Positions 45,400-53,211 of a stretch of DNA of 64,000 nt are shown here, in pieces. The stretch comes from Candidatus Thiodiazotropha sp. (ex Epidulcina cf. delphinae) (lineage in GTDB: Bacteria; Pseudomonadota; Gammaproteobacteria; Chromatiales; Chromatiaceae). The position numbers were made by a program, and so were the translations under genes. The first letter of the stretch is position 1. The number at the start of each line of letters is the position of its first letter. Where the stretch lies: positions 123,934 to 187,933 of the forward strand of contig JAHXHS010000004.1 in NCBI GenBank assembly GCA_025656455.1, in the 5' to 3' direction. Under the pieces are notes generated by a model, which had not been told where the DNA came from, ran no database searches, and saw nothing but the letters and a program-made list of their open reading frames with translations.

Positions 45400-46263
45400 T
45401 CATTCGGCGCCGCTATCTGTGTGAAATAGGATTTGAGTTGTGCTTAACAGGGGATACTCATCAGCGTCCGTCGCAAGCATCCGCTGACCCAGGCCGATAT
45501 AGTGTCCCGCAAACGGTTCTTGCCACTCGGTCTTTCTGGATAGCTTCAATGCTGAATCGCTCTCACTCTCCGTTGAGGGATAACGCGCCGGAATCAGTGC
45601 AACGGTTTCACCCTGGTTCTCAAAGGTCAGATGAGCGGGCGCCCAGACCATGTCGCGCAGATCCTCCGGCGGATCGATATCGACCTGCTTGAGACGCTGC
45701 ATGGGGATCCAGTAGTAACGGCCGTTGACGATGGCTTCCAGCATCGGTCCGAGACGGGTGTCCGCGTCGGCAATCCAGGCGAAAGACTGTTCATCGATGG
45801 TGCCGGAACTGCCGGGGGCCAGGTCGAAGGCTTGGCTGCGCAGCTGATCCGATTGGGCGTATTTACCCCTGCCTGAGAGATGCAACGCTTCAATGAGATA
45901 GGCGCTCCACTGCGGTGGGTCGCCAAACACCAAGGGTGACTTGTCGCCGGAAAAAACCTGTCGGCGGAACAGTTCGCAGCGTATCGCTTCCCGGTAGGTC
46001 TGCGCCATCGGCAGGTTGAGCGGGTCGAGGTCGCCGGCCACATCCAATTGGGTCAGGGCGCGCTCCCACTCGCCGAGCACACATAACAGCTGAAAGAGAA
46101 ACACCCGGAATTTGGCATGCGACGGTTCACTGCGAACGGCCTGTTGCAGTTCCTGTAGGGCGCCTTCCAGGTCGCCTTGTTGTAAGAGTTCTTCTGCGCG
46201 CATCTGTCTCGCCTTGTCGCTATGTGATCGCGGCAAGTCGTGAGTGGGGTTTAACGTATGCAT
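45400..46263 (-). CDS. tagJ: TagJ (ImpE/SciE-type) T6SS accessory protein
   Basis: This 287-residue protein starts with TPR-like helices (RAEELLQQGDLEGALQELQQAVRSEPSHAKFRVFLFQLLCVLGEWERALTQLDVA cut for length, at residues about 22-75) and then the ImpE-type C-terminal region (WIADADTRLGPMLE, GRYYWIPMQRLKQVDID, LRDMVWAPAHLTF). In characterised systems TagJ binds TssB and helps ClpV-related sheath processing. The Met at residue 21 (46203) is an alternative start with an AAGG upstream. Confidence 0.93.
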   Translation of the reverse strand: MHTLNPTHDLPRSHSDKARQMRAEELLQQGDLEGALQELQQAVRSEPSHAKFRVFLFQLLCVLGEWERALTQLDVAGDLDPLNLPMAQTYREAIRCELFRRQVFSGDKSPLVFGDPPQWSAYLIEALHLSGRGKYAQSDQLRSQAFDLAPGSSGTIDEQSFAWIADADTRLGPMLEAIVNGRYYWIPMQRLKQVDIDPPEDLRDMVWAPAHLTFENQGETVALIPARYPSTESESDSALKLSRKTEWQEPFAGHYIGLGQRMLATDADEYPLLSTTQILFHTDSGAE

Positions 46264-46482
46264 CGATCGATTGATACGTTACACCGGACTCGGACCCCCC
46301 ACGGCATCTCGAAATGGGTTATGGACTCAAGGTGCGACAAGTGGTGAGCGCCATACCCGCCTACGCCGACCCTCTGCCGGAGCGGTAGGGACGAGCGGAG
46401 GTCTGGCCACGAAAAGCCTGGGAATCCGCCGATCCTCCACCTCTCGTAGCGAAAAGTGTGAGGGGCAGTCATGTATTCCCAT

Positions 46483-46500
46483 CCTCTCCCGAAGGAGAGG
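46483..46500 (-). terminator. UUCG-loop hairpin downstream of hcp
   Basis: On the minus strand a seven-pair stem CCTCTCC/GGAGAGG closes a TTCG loop about 48 bases past the hcp stop. It has no following T-run. A hairpin here commonly protects the abundant hcp transcript or attenuates reading into tagJ. The surrounding 46264-46547 gap otherwise shows nothing clear. Confidence 0.55.
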
Positions 46501-46547
46501 GGGCCTCCCTATGGCTGTCAGGGTATGGCAATCATCCCGCTTGGCGC

Positions 46548-47036
46548 TTACTCCTGCTTGTTGGTTTCCAGGTTCCAGGTCCGGTCCGTGGTGGAGCCCG
46601 GTTTGCCGGTATGATCGATGGGGGTGTATTCCCATTTGACCTTGCCGTAGGCGAAGGAGATATCCTCCAACGGTTTGCTTTCGTCTCCCGAGGTGCCGCC
46701 CGGTATCACCGAGGTGACAATGCAATCCTCCATGGTGTATTTCATGAAGGTGTGTTTGTCACCGGTCGCCAGACAGAGTTCCACTTCCACTTTCGGGATA
46801 TGCTCACCCTTGGCGCACTTGATATTCAAATCCGGGGTTGCGTTGTCAATGGTCTTCATTGCGTTGAAGTTGGCAAAGTCAGCGCGTCCACCCGTTCGGC
46901 CGCCAGTTCCGCTTGCGCCGGATGTGGGTTGGGTCACCCCATGGTTGAAGCTGATAATCTCGATCCACTTCGCATGGGCGTCGTCGGTGCTTTCACCGTC
47001 GATGCCTTCAATTTTCATAAACATGTCTACAGCCAT
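46548..47036 (-). CDS. hcp: Hcp (TssD), T6SS inner tube protein
   Basis: This 162-residue protein has Hcp signatures: MFMKIEGIDGESTD near the N-terminus, IEIISFNHGVTQP, and C-terminal ISFAYGKVKWEYTP. Hcp hexamers stack to form the tube and carry effectors in the lumen. It lies 33 bases after tssC. Its Gly/Thr-rich loop (SGASGTGGRTGGRADF) at about 39-54 is ordinary for the family. Confidence 0.97.
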   Translation of the reverse strand: MAVDMFMKIEGIDGESTDDAHAKWIEIISFNHGVTQPTSGASGTGGRTGGRADFANFNAMKTIDNATPDLNIKCAKGEHIPKVEVELCLATGDKHTFMKYTMEDCIVTSVIPGGTSGDESKPLEDISFAYGKVKWEYTPIDHTGKPGSTTDRTWNLETNKQE

Positions 47037-47069
47037 GATTCATTCCTCCAATGAGTTGTTAGCGTCGTA

Positions 47070-48569
47070 TCAAGCGGTCTTTTCGGAAGGCAGTTTGGAT
47101 ACCAGACGCAGTGATACCGTCAATCCTTCCAGTTGGTAGTGCGGACGTAAGAAAAACTTCGACGTGTAATAGCCCGGATTGCCTTCGACTTCGGAGACGA
47201 CCACTTCCGCGGCAGCCAGTGGCTTGCGTGCCTTGTCCTCTTCCGAGGCGGTGCCTGGACTCGGTTCGACGTACTTCTGAATCCATTTGTTGAGCCACTT
47301 CTCCATGTCGTCGCGCTCTTTGAAGGAGCCGATCTTGTCGCGCACGATACACTTCAGATAGTGGGCGAATCGGCAACTTGCGAAGAGATAGGGCAGCCTG
47401 GCCGCGAGATTAGCGTTGGCGGTGGCGTCCGGATCGTCGTATTCCGAGGGTTTCTGCAGCGATTGGGCGCCGATGAAGGCAGCGAAATCCGAGTTTTTAC
47501 GATGCAGTAGGGGCATGAAGCCGTTCTTCGCCAGTTCCGCCTCGCGGCGGTCTGAAATGGCGATCTCGGTCGGGCATTTCATATCCACCCCCCCATCGTC
47601 GGTGGGGAAGGTGTGTGTCGGCAAGTCCTCCACCGCGCCGCCGGATTCGACACCGCGGATGCGGGTGGTCCAGCCATACATCTTGAAGGCCCGGTTGATG
47701 TTCACGCCCATCGCGTAGGCGGAATTCGACCAGGTGTATTTGTTGTGCTGAGCCCCTTCGGTATCCTCCTCGAAGTCGAACTCCTCCACCGGATCGGTCT
47801 TGGCCCCGTAGGGAAGGCGTGCCAGGAAACGGGGCATGGCGAGGCCGATGTAACGGGAATCCTCGGACTCCCTGAGGGAGCGCCAGGAGGCGTATTCCGG
47901 GGTCTGAAAGATCTTGGTCAGGTCCCGTGGATTGGCCAGTTCCTGCCAGGAATCCATCTGCATCACCGTCGGCGCCGCCCCGGCAATGAACGGCGCATGG
48001 GCCGATGCCGCGATCTGCGACATGCCCGAGAGCAGTTCCACGTCAGGCGGGGTGTTGTCGAAATGGTAATCTCCGACCAGGCAGCCATAGGGTTCGCCGC
48101 CGAACTGTCCGTATTCCTCTTCATAGACCTTCTTGAACAACGGGCTTTGGTCCCAGGCGGTCCCCTTGAATTTCTTCAACGTCTTGCCCAGTTCCAGTTT
48201 GGAGATATTCATCACCCGAATCTTCAACATTTCGTCCGTTTCGGTATTGTTCACCAGATGATGCAATCCGCGCCAACTGCCTTCGAGCTTCTGGAAGTCT
48301 TCATGGTGCAGGATCAGGTTGACCTGTTCGGTCAGCTTCTTGTCGATCTCGGCAATGATGCCTTCGATGGTCTCCACTGCGTCATCGGAGATGGTGCTCG
48401 TCTCTTTCAGCACCTGTTCCGCCAGGGTCTGCACCGCACTGACCACGGCCTCCCGGGTGCGCTCGGTCTTCGGCTTGAACTCCTGCTGCAACAGTGCTGA
48501 AAATTCGTCGGGCGCTACGCCAAGGGTCGATTCGCCACCCTGGGTTTGTTGGGTATCTGTTTCAGCCAT
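47070..48569 (-). CDS. tssC: TssC, T6SS large sheath subunit
   Basis: This 499-residue protein has the TssC signatures: EGSWRGLHHLVNNTETDEMLKIRVMN, EEYGQFGGEPYGCLVGDY, RYIGLAMPRFLARLPYG and the C-terminal SKFFLRPHYQLEGLTVSLRLVSKLP. It pairs with TssB to form the contractile sheath and binds ClpV. It begins three bases after the tssB stop. A second, aberrant sheath-like gene is at 50827. Confidence 0.97.
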   Translation of the reverse strand: MAETDTQQTQGGESTLGVAPDEFSALLQQEFKPKTERTREAVVSAVQTLAEQVLKETSTISDDAVETIEGIIAEIDKKLTEQVNLILHHEDFQKLEGSWRGLHHLVNNTETDEMLKIRVMNISKLELGKTLKKFKGTAWDQSPLFKKVYEEEYGQFGGEPYGCLVGDYHFDNTPPDVELLSGMSQIAASAHAPFIAGAAPTVMQMDSWQELANPRDLTKIFQTPEYASWRSLRESEDSRYIGLAMPRFLARLPYGAKTDPVEEFDFEEDTEGAQHNKYTWSNSAYAMGVNINRAFKMYGWTTRIRGVESGGAVEDLPTHTFPTDDGGVDMKCPTEIAISDRREAELAKNGFMPLLHRKNSDFAAFIGAQSLQKPSEYDDPDATANANLAARLPYLFASCRFAHYLKCIVRDKIGSFKERDDMEKWLNKWIQKYVEPSPGTASEEDKARKPLAAAEVVVSEVEGNPGYYTSKFFLRPHYQLEGLTVSLRLVSKLPSEKTA

Positions 48570-48572
48570 GCT

Positions 48573-49106
48573 TTACTCCTCTTCTGAGGTCGATTCCTCA
48601 GATGATGCATCGTCAGGGTTGGGGGAGGAGGCGAGGGATTGGAGCAACGCCGAATCGTTCAATGCCTTGGCGATCAGCTCTTCCGCTCCTGATTTACCGT
48701 CCATATAGGTCAGCAGGTTCGCCAATTGGGTGCGGGCATCGAGCAGTTGACGCAAGGCCCCCACCTTTTTGGCGACCGCCGCCGGTGAAAAGTCATCCAT
48801 GTTCTCGAAGGTGATATCGACGTTGATGTTGCCTTCGCCGGTCAGAGTATTGGGCACCCTGAAGGCCGAACGCGGTTTCATCGCCTTCAGTCTTTCGTCG
48901 AAATTGTCGACGTCGATCTCCAGCATTTTCCGCTCAGTGACGGGAGGCAGGGCCTCTTCCGGTTTGCCGGACAGATCCGCCATCACCCCCATGATGAAAG
49001 GTAGTTGGATCTGCTTTTCAGCCCCATAGAGTTCCACGTCATATTCAATCTGGACCCTGGGTGCTCGGTTGCGGGCTACGAACTTTTGGCTGCTCTCTTT
49101 TGCCAC
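48573..49106 (-). CDS. tssB: TssB, T6SS small sheath subunit
   Basis: This 177-residue protein has NRAPRVQIEYDVELYGAEKQIQLPFIMGVMADLSG (residues about 11-45) and the DDFSPAAVAKKVGALRQLLDARTQLANLL region (given here by ends DDFSP and TQLANLL). The start is a GTG with GAGG upstream. It is the second gene of the locus after tssA. An acidic C-terminal tail is present. Confidence 0.97.
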   Translation of the reverse strand: MAKESSQKFVARNRAPRVQIEYDVELYGAEKQIQLPFIMGVMADLSGKPEEALPPVTERKMLEIDVDNFDERLKAMKPRSAFRVPNTLTGEGNINVDITFENMDDFSPAAVAKKVGALRQLLDARTQLANLLTYMDGKSGAEELIAKALNDSALLQSLASSPNPDDASSEESTSEEE

Positions 49107-49130
49107 GGTCTACCTCTCTATTTTGTCTCG

Positions 49131-49176
49131 ATACCTTTCGGTATGGTTTTCAATCGAATCGGATGCCTTCGGCATC
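49131..49176. other. Two small hairpins in the tssA-tssB gap
   Basis: ATACC/GGTAT (49131-49144) and GATGCC/GGCATC (49162-49176) are short stems with TTTC and TTCG-type loops between the tssA 3' end and the tssB start. They may shape processing of the operon transcript; no further evidence. Confidence 0.35.
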
Positions 49177-49189
49177 AACCTTGACCTGT

Positions 49190-50212
49190 CTATCTGTCTT
49201 CCTGCTTCCACAGGAAATCGAAATGGGACGTGCCGCCGGGGGCAAGATCCTGAACGATTTCGTGAAAGTCCATTTTCACCAGCCGCCTCGCCCGCTCGAG
49301 TAGCAGTGGAATCGGACTGGAGGGTTCATTCTGCTCATAGTATCGGCTGATTCGCTCCAAGGTGCGAATGACATCGTCACGGCTGTTGATGGTCCCCGGC
49401 GCCGCGCCTGCGGCCTGTCCCGCCGGAGTCGATGCGTCTATATTCTCCGATGCATCGGATAGGGATTCGACGCCGGCCCTTTTCGCTACCTCGTTTTCGA
49501 TCTGCTTGAGCAGATCTCCCAACGCCTGGAGATCGGGAGATTGATCGATGCCGACCCGTTCGTTGAGCTTGCCTTCGATGGCACCGATGGACTCGGCGGC
49601 GTGTCGTATCTGTGACAGGGTTTCCTCCACCTGCTCGGTCGGACACTCACGAAAGGCTGCGTCGATCTGGTCGGAGGAGAGTTCCTGATTGTCCCCATCG
49701 GCCGCATTCAGCATGCCGGCCGCGATCTGCATGTCACGGTGGCTGAATTTACCCATCACCGTCGAGGCGACTACTGGCACCTTGCCGACAGCGGGCAGGA
49801 GGGTGATCGGGTCGCAGAGATTGAGCAGGGTGTTGATCCTGATCGTCGGATCGTTGTTGTCATCCGGATCGAGTTGCGGGTAGAGAGTGTCCCAATAGTC
49901 GTCGAGATAACCTTCGATCAGTGACAGGCCGTCGGAGAGTCCGGCGAAGCCGTCGGTATGCACCAGCGCCCTGACGAGGTGGATGGCGGCGCGCAGATCC
50001 TTGCTTTGGGCCAGGATCTGCAGCGACTTCTGTTTGAGTTCCCGCCAGTCGGGATTTTCCGCGGGGATGATGGTGTCGCCGAACTGCTGCTCCTCCTTGC
50101 CCTCGGCAGCGCGCTCCATTTCACCAAACAGCGGATCATATTCCAGATCGGCGCCGGTGGGCGCCTCCTCTGAAATCGCTTTCAGCAGTTGTTCAAGATC
50201 AATGCTTGCCAT
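49190..50212 (-). CDS. tssA: TssA, T6SS sheath cap/priming protein
   Basis: This protein has 340 residues from the ATG at 50212 (an in-frame TTG one codon earlier is possible). ImpA_N signatures: EAPTGADLEYDPLFGEMERAAEG, PDWRELKQKSLQILAQSKDLRAAIHLVRAL (by ends PDWREL and LVRAL) and EGYLDDYWDTLYPQLDPDD. The short C-terminal region ends RYYEQNEPSSPIPLLLERARRLV. It coordinates tail assembly at the baseplate and distal end. It is the first gene of the main locus, 104 bases from the E element. Confidence 0.95.
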   Translation of the reverse strand: MASIDLEQLLKAISEEAPTGADLEYDPLFGEMERAAEGKEEQQFGDTIIPAENPDWRELKQKSLQILAQSKDLRAAIHLVRALVHTDGFAGLSDGLSLIEGYLDDYWDTLYPQLDPDDNNDPTIRINTLLNLCDPITLLPAVGKVPVVASTVMGKFSHRDMQIAAGMLNAADGDNQELSSDQIDAAFRECPTEQVEETLSQIRHAAESIGAIEGKLNERVGIDQSPDLQALGDLLKQIENEVAKRAGVESLSDASENIDASTPAGQAAGAAPGTINSRDDVIRTLERISRYYEQNEPSSPIPLLLERARRLVKMDFHEIVQDLAPGGTSHFDFLWKQEDR

Positions 50213-50315
50213 CAATCCAGAGTCCCCCGTCGAGTGGCAATGAATATGAGTTCGGATCTTGTGGTGGGGGTGATCTCCATTATCCCGCTCCAGCAGCTTT
50301 TTCTATTGTGATTCT

Positions 50316-50585
50316 TAGGGCCTGTTAACACTAATTTGATAGCCACTGCCAAGACCCTGTTTTTGTCCAGCAAGGCAGAAGGAGCGCCGTGTAGCTGGGT
50401 CTACATAAGCGACTGATAACGCCGCTGGGCGAAAACAGGGCCTTGGCCCTTCGGGTTGCGCCTGAAAAAGCGCCACTCGGCGTTACTCGTCGCTTATTTG
50501 GAACAACCAAACTACGCTCCTCGTGCCTTGATTGGCGCTTTTTCAGGCACAACAGTGGCTATCAAATTAGTGTTAACAGGCCCTA
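50316..50585 (+). repeat. Palindromic element E, 33-bp outer stem, two inner hairpins and UUCG junction
   Basis: Perfect 33-bp terminal arms (50316-50348 and 50553-50585) start TAGGGCCTGTTAACAC. Inside are hairpin 1 (15-bp arms at 50349-50363 and 50432-50446, one mismatch), CCCTTCGGG at 50447-50455, then hairpin 2 (20-bp arms at 50456-50475 and 50533-50552, one mismatch). The layout matches elements at 52537, 52895 and 61251, although primary sequence of stems and loops differs. It occupies much of the 50213-50826 gap, upstream of tssA. Confidence 0.88.
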
Positions 50586-50826
50586 GGATCCCCGGATACC
50601 AGCCGTTATCCAGGCGGTAATGTCGGTTTTTTACTGGTTCCCGTTTATGATTATGTTTAGCACAAAACCATTGTACTTGATACTACATGAAAAGAGCTTC
50701 AGGTGAAGTGAAATATTACCGAACGGGGGGAGGGAATTTCAGCTTAGGCCCATCCGCGTACGGGAGATGCTTATACGCCATGAGACAACCCCCCGTCGTG
50801 CATTCCACCGAAGGGATCCTTCAGTA

Positions 50827-52230
50827 TTACTCGAACGGGTAGCCACTGCTTGGCGCCAGGGTTTGATGCCAGGGCAGTTGGATGCTGTTCATGTTTCGGC
50901 TGCCCAGTACCGGGATCAGCCCGAGATCGAGCAGTAGGCGGATCTGGCGCTCTTCCAGCAGGAGTTCCGTGCAGGGTTGCAAATGGCGTTCTCCCTCTCT
51001 TTCGAAGGAGTAGGCTGGTAAGTCGCTGATTACGGTATCCCCGGATCCGTGCTCGTTCAACGCTTGCCTTATCCGCAGGAGCGCCTGGGCATAGGCGGGA
51101 TTACCCCACAGCAGGTGTCCGGTCTCCCAGCTATCGTCCAGTTCCTCGAATGAGAAGGCCTCAATGGGATCGGTATCGGCGCCATAAGGCAGTCGCAGCA
51201 GGATGCGTGGCAGTAGCAGGGAGATCCGGCCTGCCGCCGGGGTCTCCCTGAAGGCATGCCAGGCAGATATCTCCGGCGCGTCGTGTTGTAAAAAGCTCTG
51301 CTCTGCGGCTGTGATCAAACTGCCGTCCAGCGACGCGGCCAAACCGCCGAGGCCGTGAAGCAAGGCGATGTCTTGCTGCCGGGGGGCGAATGAGAAGTCG
51401 CCTATTAGTATAATATCGACTTCTGATAGAGCGTGATCCCTCGTCACCTGCCGTTGAATCAAATGATAAAGCGATGAGTCCGCCGGATCCTCGCAGGCAG
51501 CCAATGCCGTTTCCAAACCCTGGCGGGAGCTATCCAGGAGATGGCATTGGATCTCCCCATTCGCTTCTATGTTTCTGAGCAGCCAGTCAACGGAGCGCCA
51601 ACCAGCCTCCAATGCCTGGAAGGATGGATTTCGCAGCAACTGCCGCAACAGAGTGGCCGATTTGACGGGATCGGCCTGATCCGCCGTTGCGGGCCCGGAT
51701 CTCTCATCAGGGGGCAAGGAGTCTTGCGCCAGGCGACGCACGACTGACTGGATCTGGGACTGCTTGCTGTCGGCAATCGCGGCAGTGCCACGCTGGCCTT
51801 GCTCGGTGCTCAAGGATTGCTGACCGAGGAGCCGCGCCAGTGTCTGCTGTTCCGATTCGGTCTCCGCCGGGGTCTGTTCCGTTTGTCCGGTATCATCCCG
51901 CGCTATCGCCACTGACCCGCCATCAGGGATTAAGGGGAGAAGGCCCTCCACCCGGCTGACCAGCCGATCGGGATGGAAATCATCCATGGCATCGAAGCGC
52001 AGAGAGAGTGATTGTTCCACACCGTCCAGTGGAACATCCAGCTTCGGTTGCATGCGCTCAAGGAGCGTGTCCAGGGTGTCGATATCGACCTTATGTATGG
52101 CGGGGCGCGCGTCGGCGCCGCTGAACGCTCCCAGAATGACGCATGAGAGGGGGCCGCCGCCAGGACCTTCGCTGCCTCTCCGGCGAGAAGGCCTCCCCAG
52201 CTCCACCGAGAACTTCATTCGCTCTGACAT
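50827..52230 (-). CDS. TssB-TssC fusion-like sheath protein of unusual form
   Basis: This 467-residue protein starts like TssB (MKFSVELGRP, ILGAFSG, HKVDIDTLDTLLERM, LRFDAMDDFHPDRLVSRVEGL), followed by a linker and a TssC-like region from about 195 (LEAGWRSVDWLLRNIEANGEIQCHLLD, IILIGDFSFAPRQQDIALL, GRISLLLPRILLRLPYGADTDPIEAFSFEE). It stops near residue 467 at a point corresponding to about residue 385 of TssC, so it lacks the last ~115 residues that join neighbouring subunits. It may be a sheath cap, adaptor or regulator. It is transcribed as the first gene on the minus strand, apart from tssA. Confidence 0.85.
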   Translation of the reverse strand: MSERMKFSVELGRPSRRRGSEGPGGGPLSCVILGAFSGADARPAIHKVDIDTLDTLLERMQPKLDVPLDGVEQSLSLRFDAMDDFHPDRLVSRVEGLLPLIPDGGSVAIARDDTGQTEQTPAETESEQQTLARLLGQQSLSTEQGQRGTAAIADSKQSQIQSVVRRLAQDSLPPDERSGPATADQADPVKSATLLRQLLRNPSFQALEAGWRSVDWLLRNIEANGEIQCHLLDSSRQGLETALAACEDPADSSLYHLIQRQVTRDHALSEVDIILIGDFSFAPRQQDIALLHGLGGLAASLDGSLITAAEQSFLQHDAPEISAWHAFRETPAAGRISLLLPRILLRLPYGADTDPIEAFSFEELDDSWETGHLLWGNPAYAQALLRIRQALNEHGSGDTVISDLPAYSFEREGERHLQPCTELLLEERQIRLLLDLGLIPVLGSRNMNSIQLPWHQTLAPSSGYPFE

Positions 52231-52348
52231 TTCGCTCTACCCTGTTTGTCGGAGAACCCATTCATGAAGAATGTACCGTTTGAATATTTGCTTATACATT
52301 AGATTTGGGTTCCAGCAAAATTTGTGAGTATTTCAAGATTATAATTGG

Positions 52349-52467
52349 CTCTCGCAAAGACGCGAAGCACGCAAGGGGAGAGCTGGCTAATGGTAGAAAA
52401 TGAGATGGAAAAGTGTCTTGTCGAATGAATTCAATGATCCTTTGCGTGCTTGGCGTCTTTGCGAGAG
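52349..52467. repeat. Inverted repeat of the CTCTCGCAAAG type
   Basis: Arms CTCTCGCAAAGACGCGAAGC at one end and its near-complement at 52440-52467 enclose ~60 bases. Same family as the repeats near 1738 and 63597. It lies in the divergent region between the fusion sheath gene and vgrG (52231-53211), which is otherwise filled by elements A and B. Confidence 0.6.
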
Positions 52468-52536
52468 GATCAACCCGGCGAATTCAGATAGCTCACAAGG
52501 ATCTGATTGACCAGAGACCTCCTGACACACATACTT

Positions 52537-52831
52537 TAGTGTAGTGTCCTATACTGTTTGACGTTTTCAGAGGCCCACAAATGACTCAAGACGCCCCGCA
52601 GGAAGTGCCCTTGGGGTACAAGGCGCAGCCCGCCGTCAATGGTTGCCCCATTAACAAGGGCTGCAACGCAGGATTGAGTCATTTGCGGGCCTCCCTTCGG
52701 GCGCGACGAGAAGCCATCATCCGCGTTGTTGCGTTGCTTGGAAAGGGCGCGCCATTCCCTGCGCAACGCGCCTAGCGGCTGATGGCTTCTCGTCGCGCTG
52801 AAAACGTCAAACAGTACAGGACACTACACTA
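52537..52831 (+). repeat. Palindromic element A, 34-bp outer stem, two inner hairpins and UUCG junction
   Basis: Outer arms 52537-52570 and 52798-52831 pair with one mismatch. Hairpin 1 arms are 19 bp (52571-52589 and 52674-52692), one mismatch. The junction CCCTTCGGG is at 52693-52701. Hairpin 2 arms are 17 bp perfect (52703-52719 and 52780-52796). The ~60-base hairpin-2 loop (52720-52779) is nearly identical to those of the elements at 52895 and 61251, while the stems differ with compensating bases. Ends are TAGTGT and ACACTA. ORFs inside are spurious. Confidence 0.9.
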
Positions 52832-52894
52832 GTAAAACTTTCCCTTAGCGCCCGTTGCCTTGCTGCTTTGCAGTCCGGAATGAAAGGGGCGGGC

Positions 52895-53161
52895 TAGTGT
52901 ACTGTCTCATACTAATGGCTGATATCAGAGGCCCGCCAAGGCCCCAAGTCAAGGCACGCCGCGCAGGCAATGGCAAGCCCTTGTCAAGCGGTGTAACGCA
53001 GGATTGGGGCCTTGGCGGGCCTCCCTTCGGGCGCGCCGCCAGGCCATCATCCGCGTTGTTGCGTGGCTTGGAAAGGGCGCGCCATTCCCGGCGCCACGCG
53101 CCTAGCGGCTAATGGCCTGGCGTCACGCTGATATCAGCCATTAGTATGAGACAGTACACTA
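52895..53161 (+). repeat. Palindromic element B, 34-bp outer stem, two inner hairpins and UUCG junction
   Basis: Outer arms 52895-52928 and 53128-53161 are perfectly complementary. Hairpin 1 arms are 19 bp perfect (52929-52947 and 53004-53022). CCCTTCGGG is at 53023-53031. Hairpin 2 arms (53033-53049 and 53110-53126) carry three mismatches in 17, two of them wobble-compatible. It lies 63 bases after element A and its right end is about 50 bases before vgrG, so it probably sits in the vgrG leader or promoter region. ORFs inside are spurious. Confidence 0.9.
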
Positions 53162-53211
53162 GAAAGAGGGCGTTTCTTTGCTATGCTTACCTGATCGGGC
53201 AGGAGTCTTGG

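Noticed and set aside
52581..53112. Two ORFs inside elements A and B
   Set aside because: They fall entirely within inverted-repeat DNA and change with the element copies.
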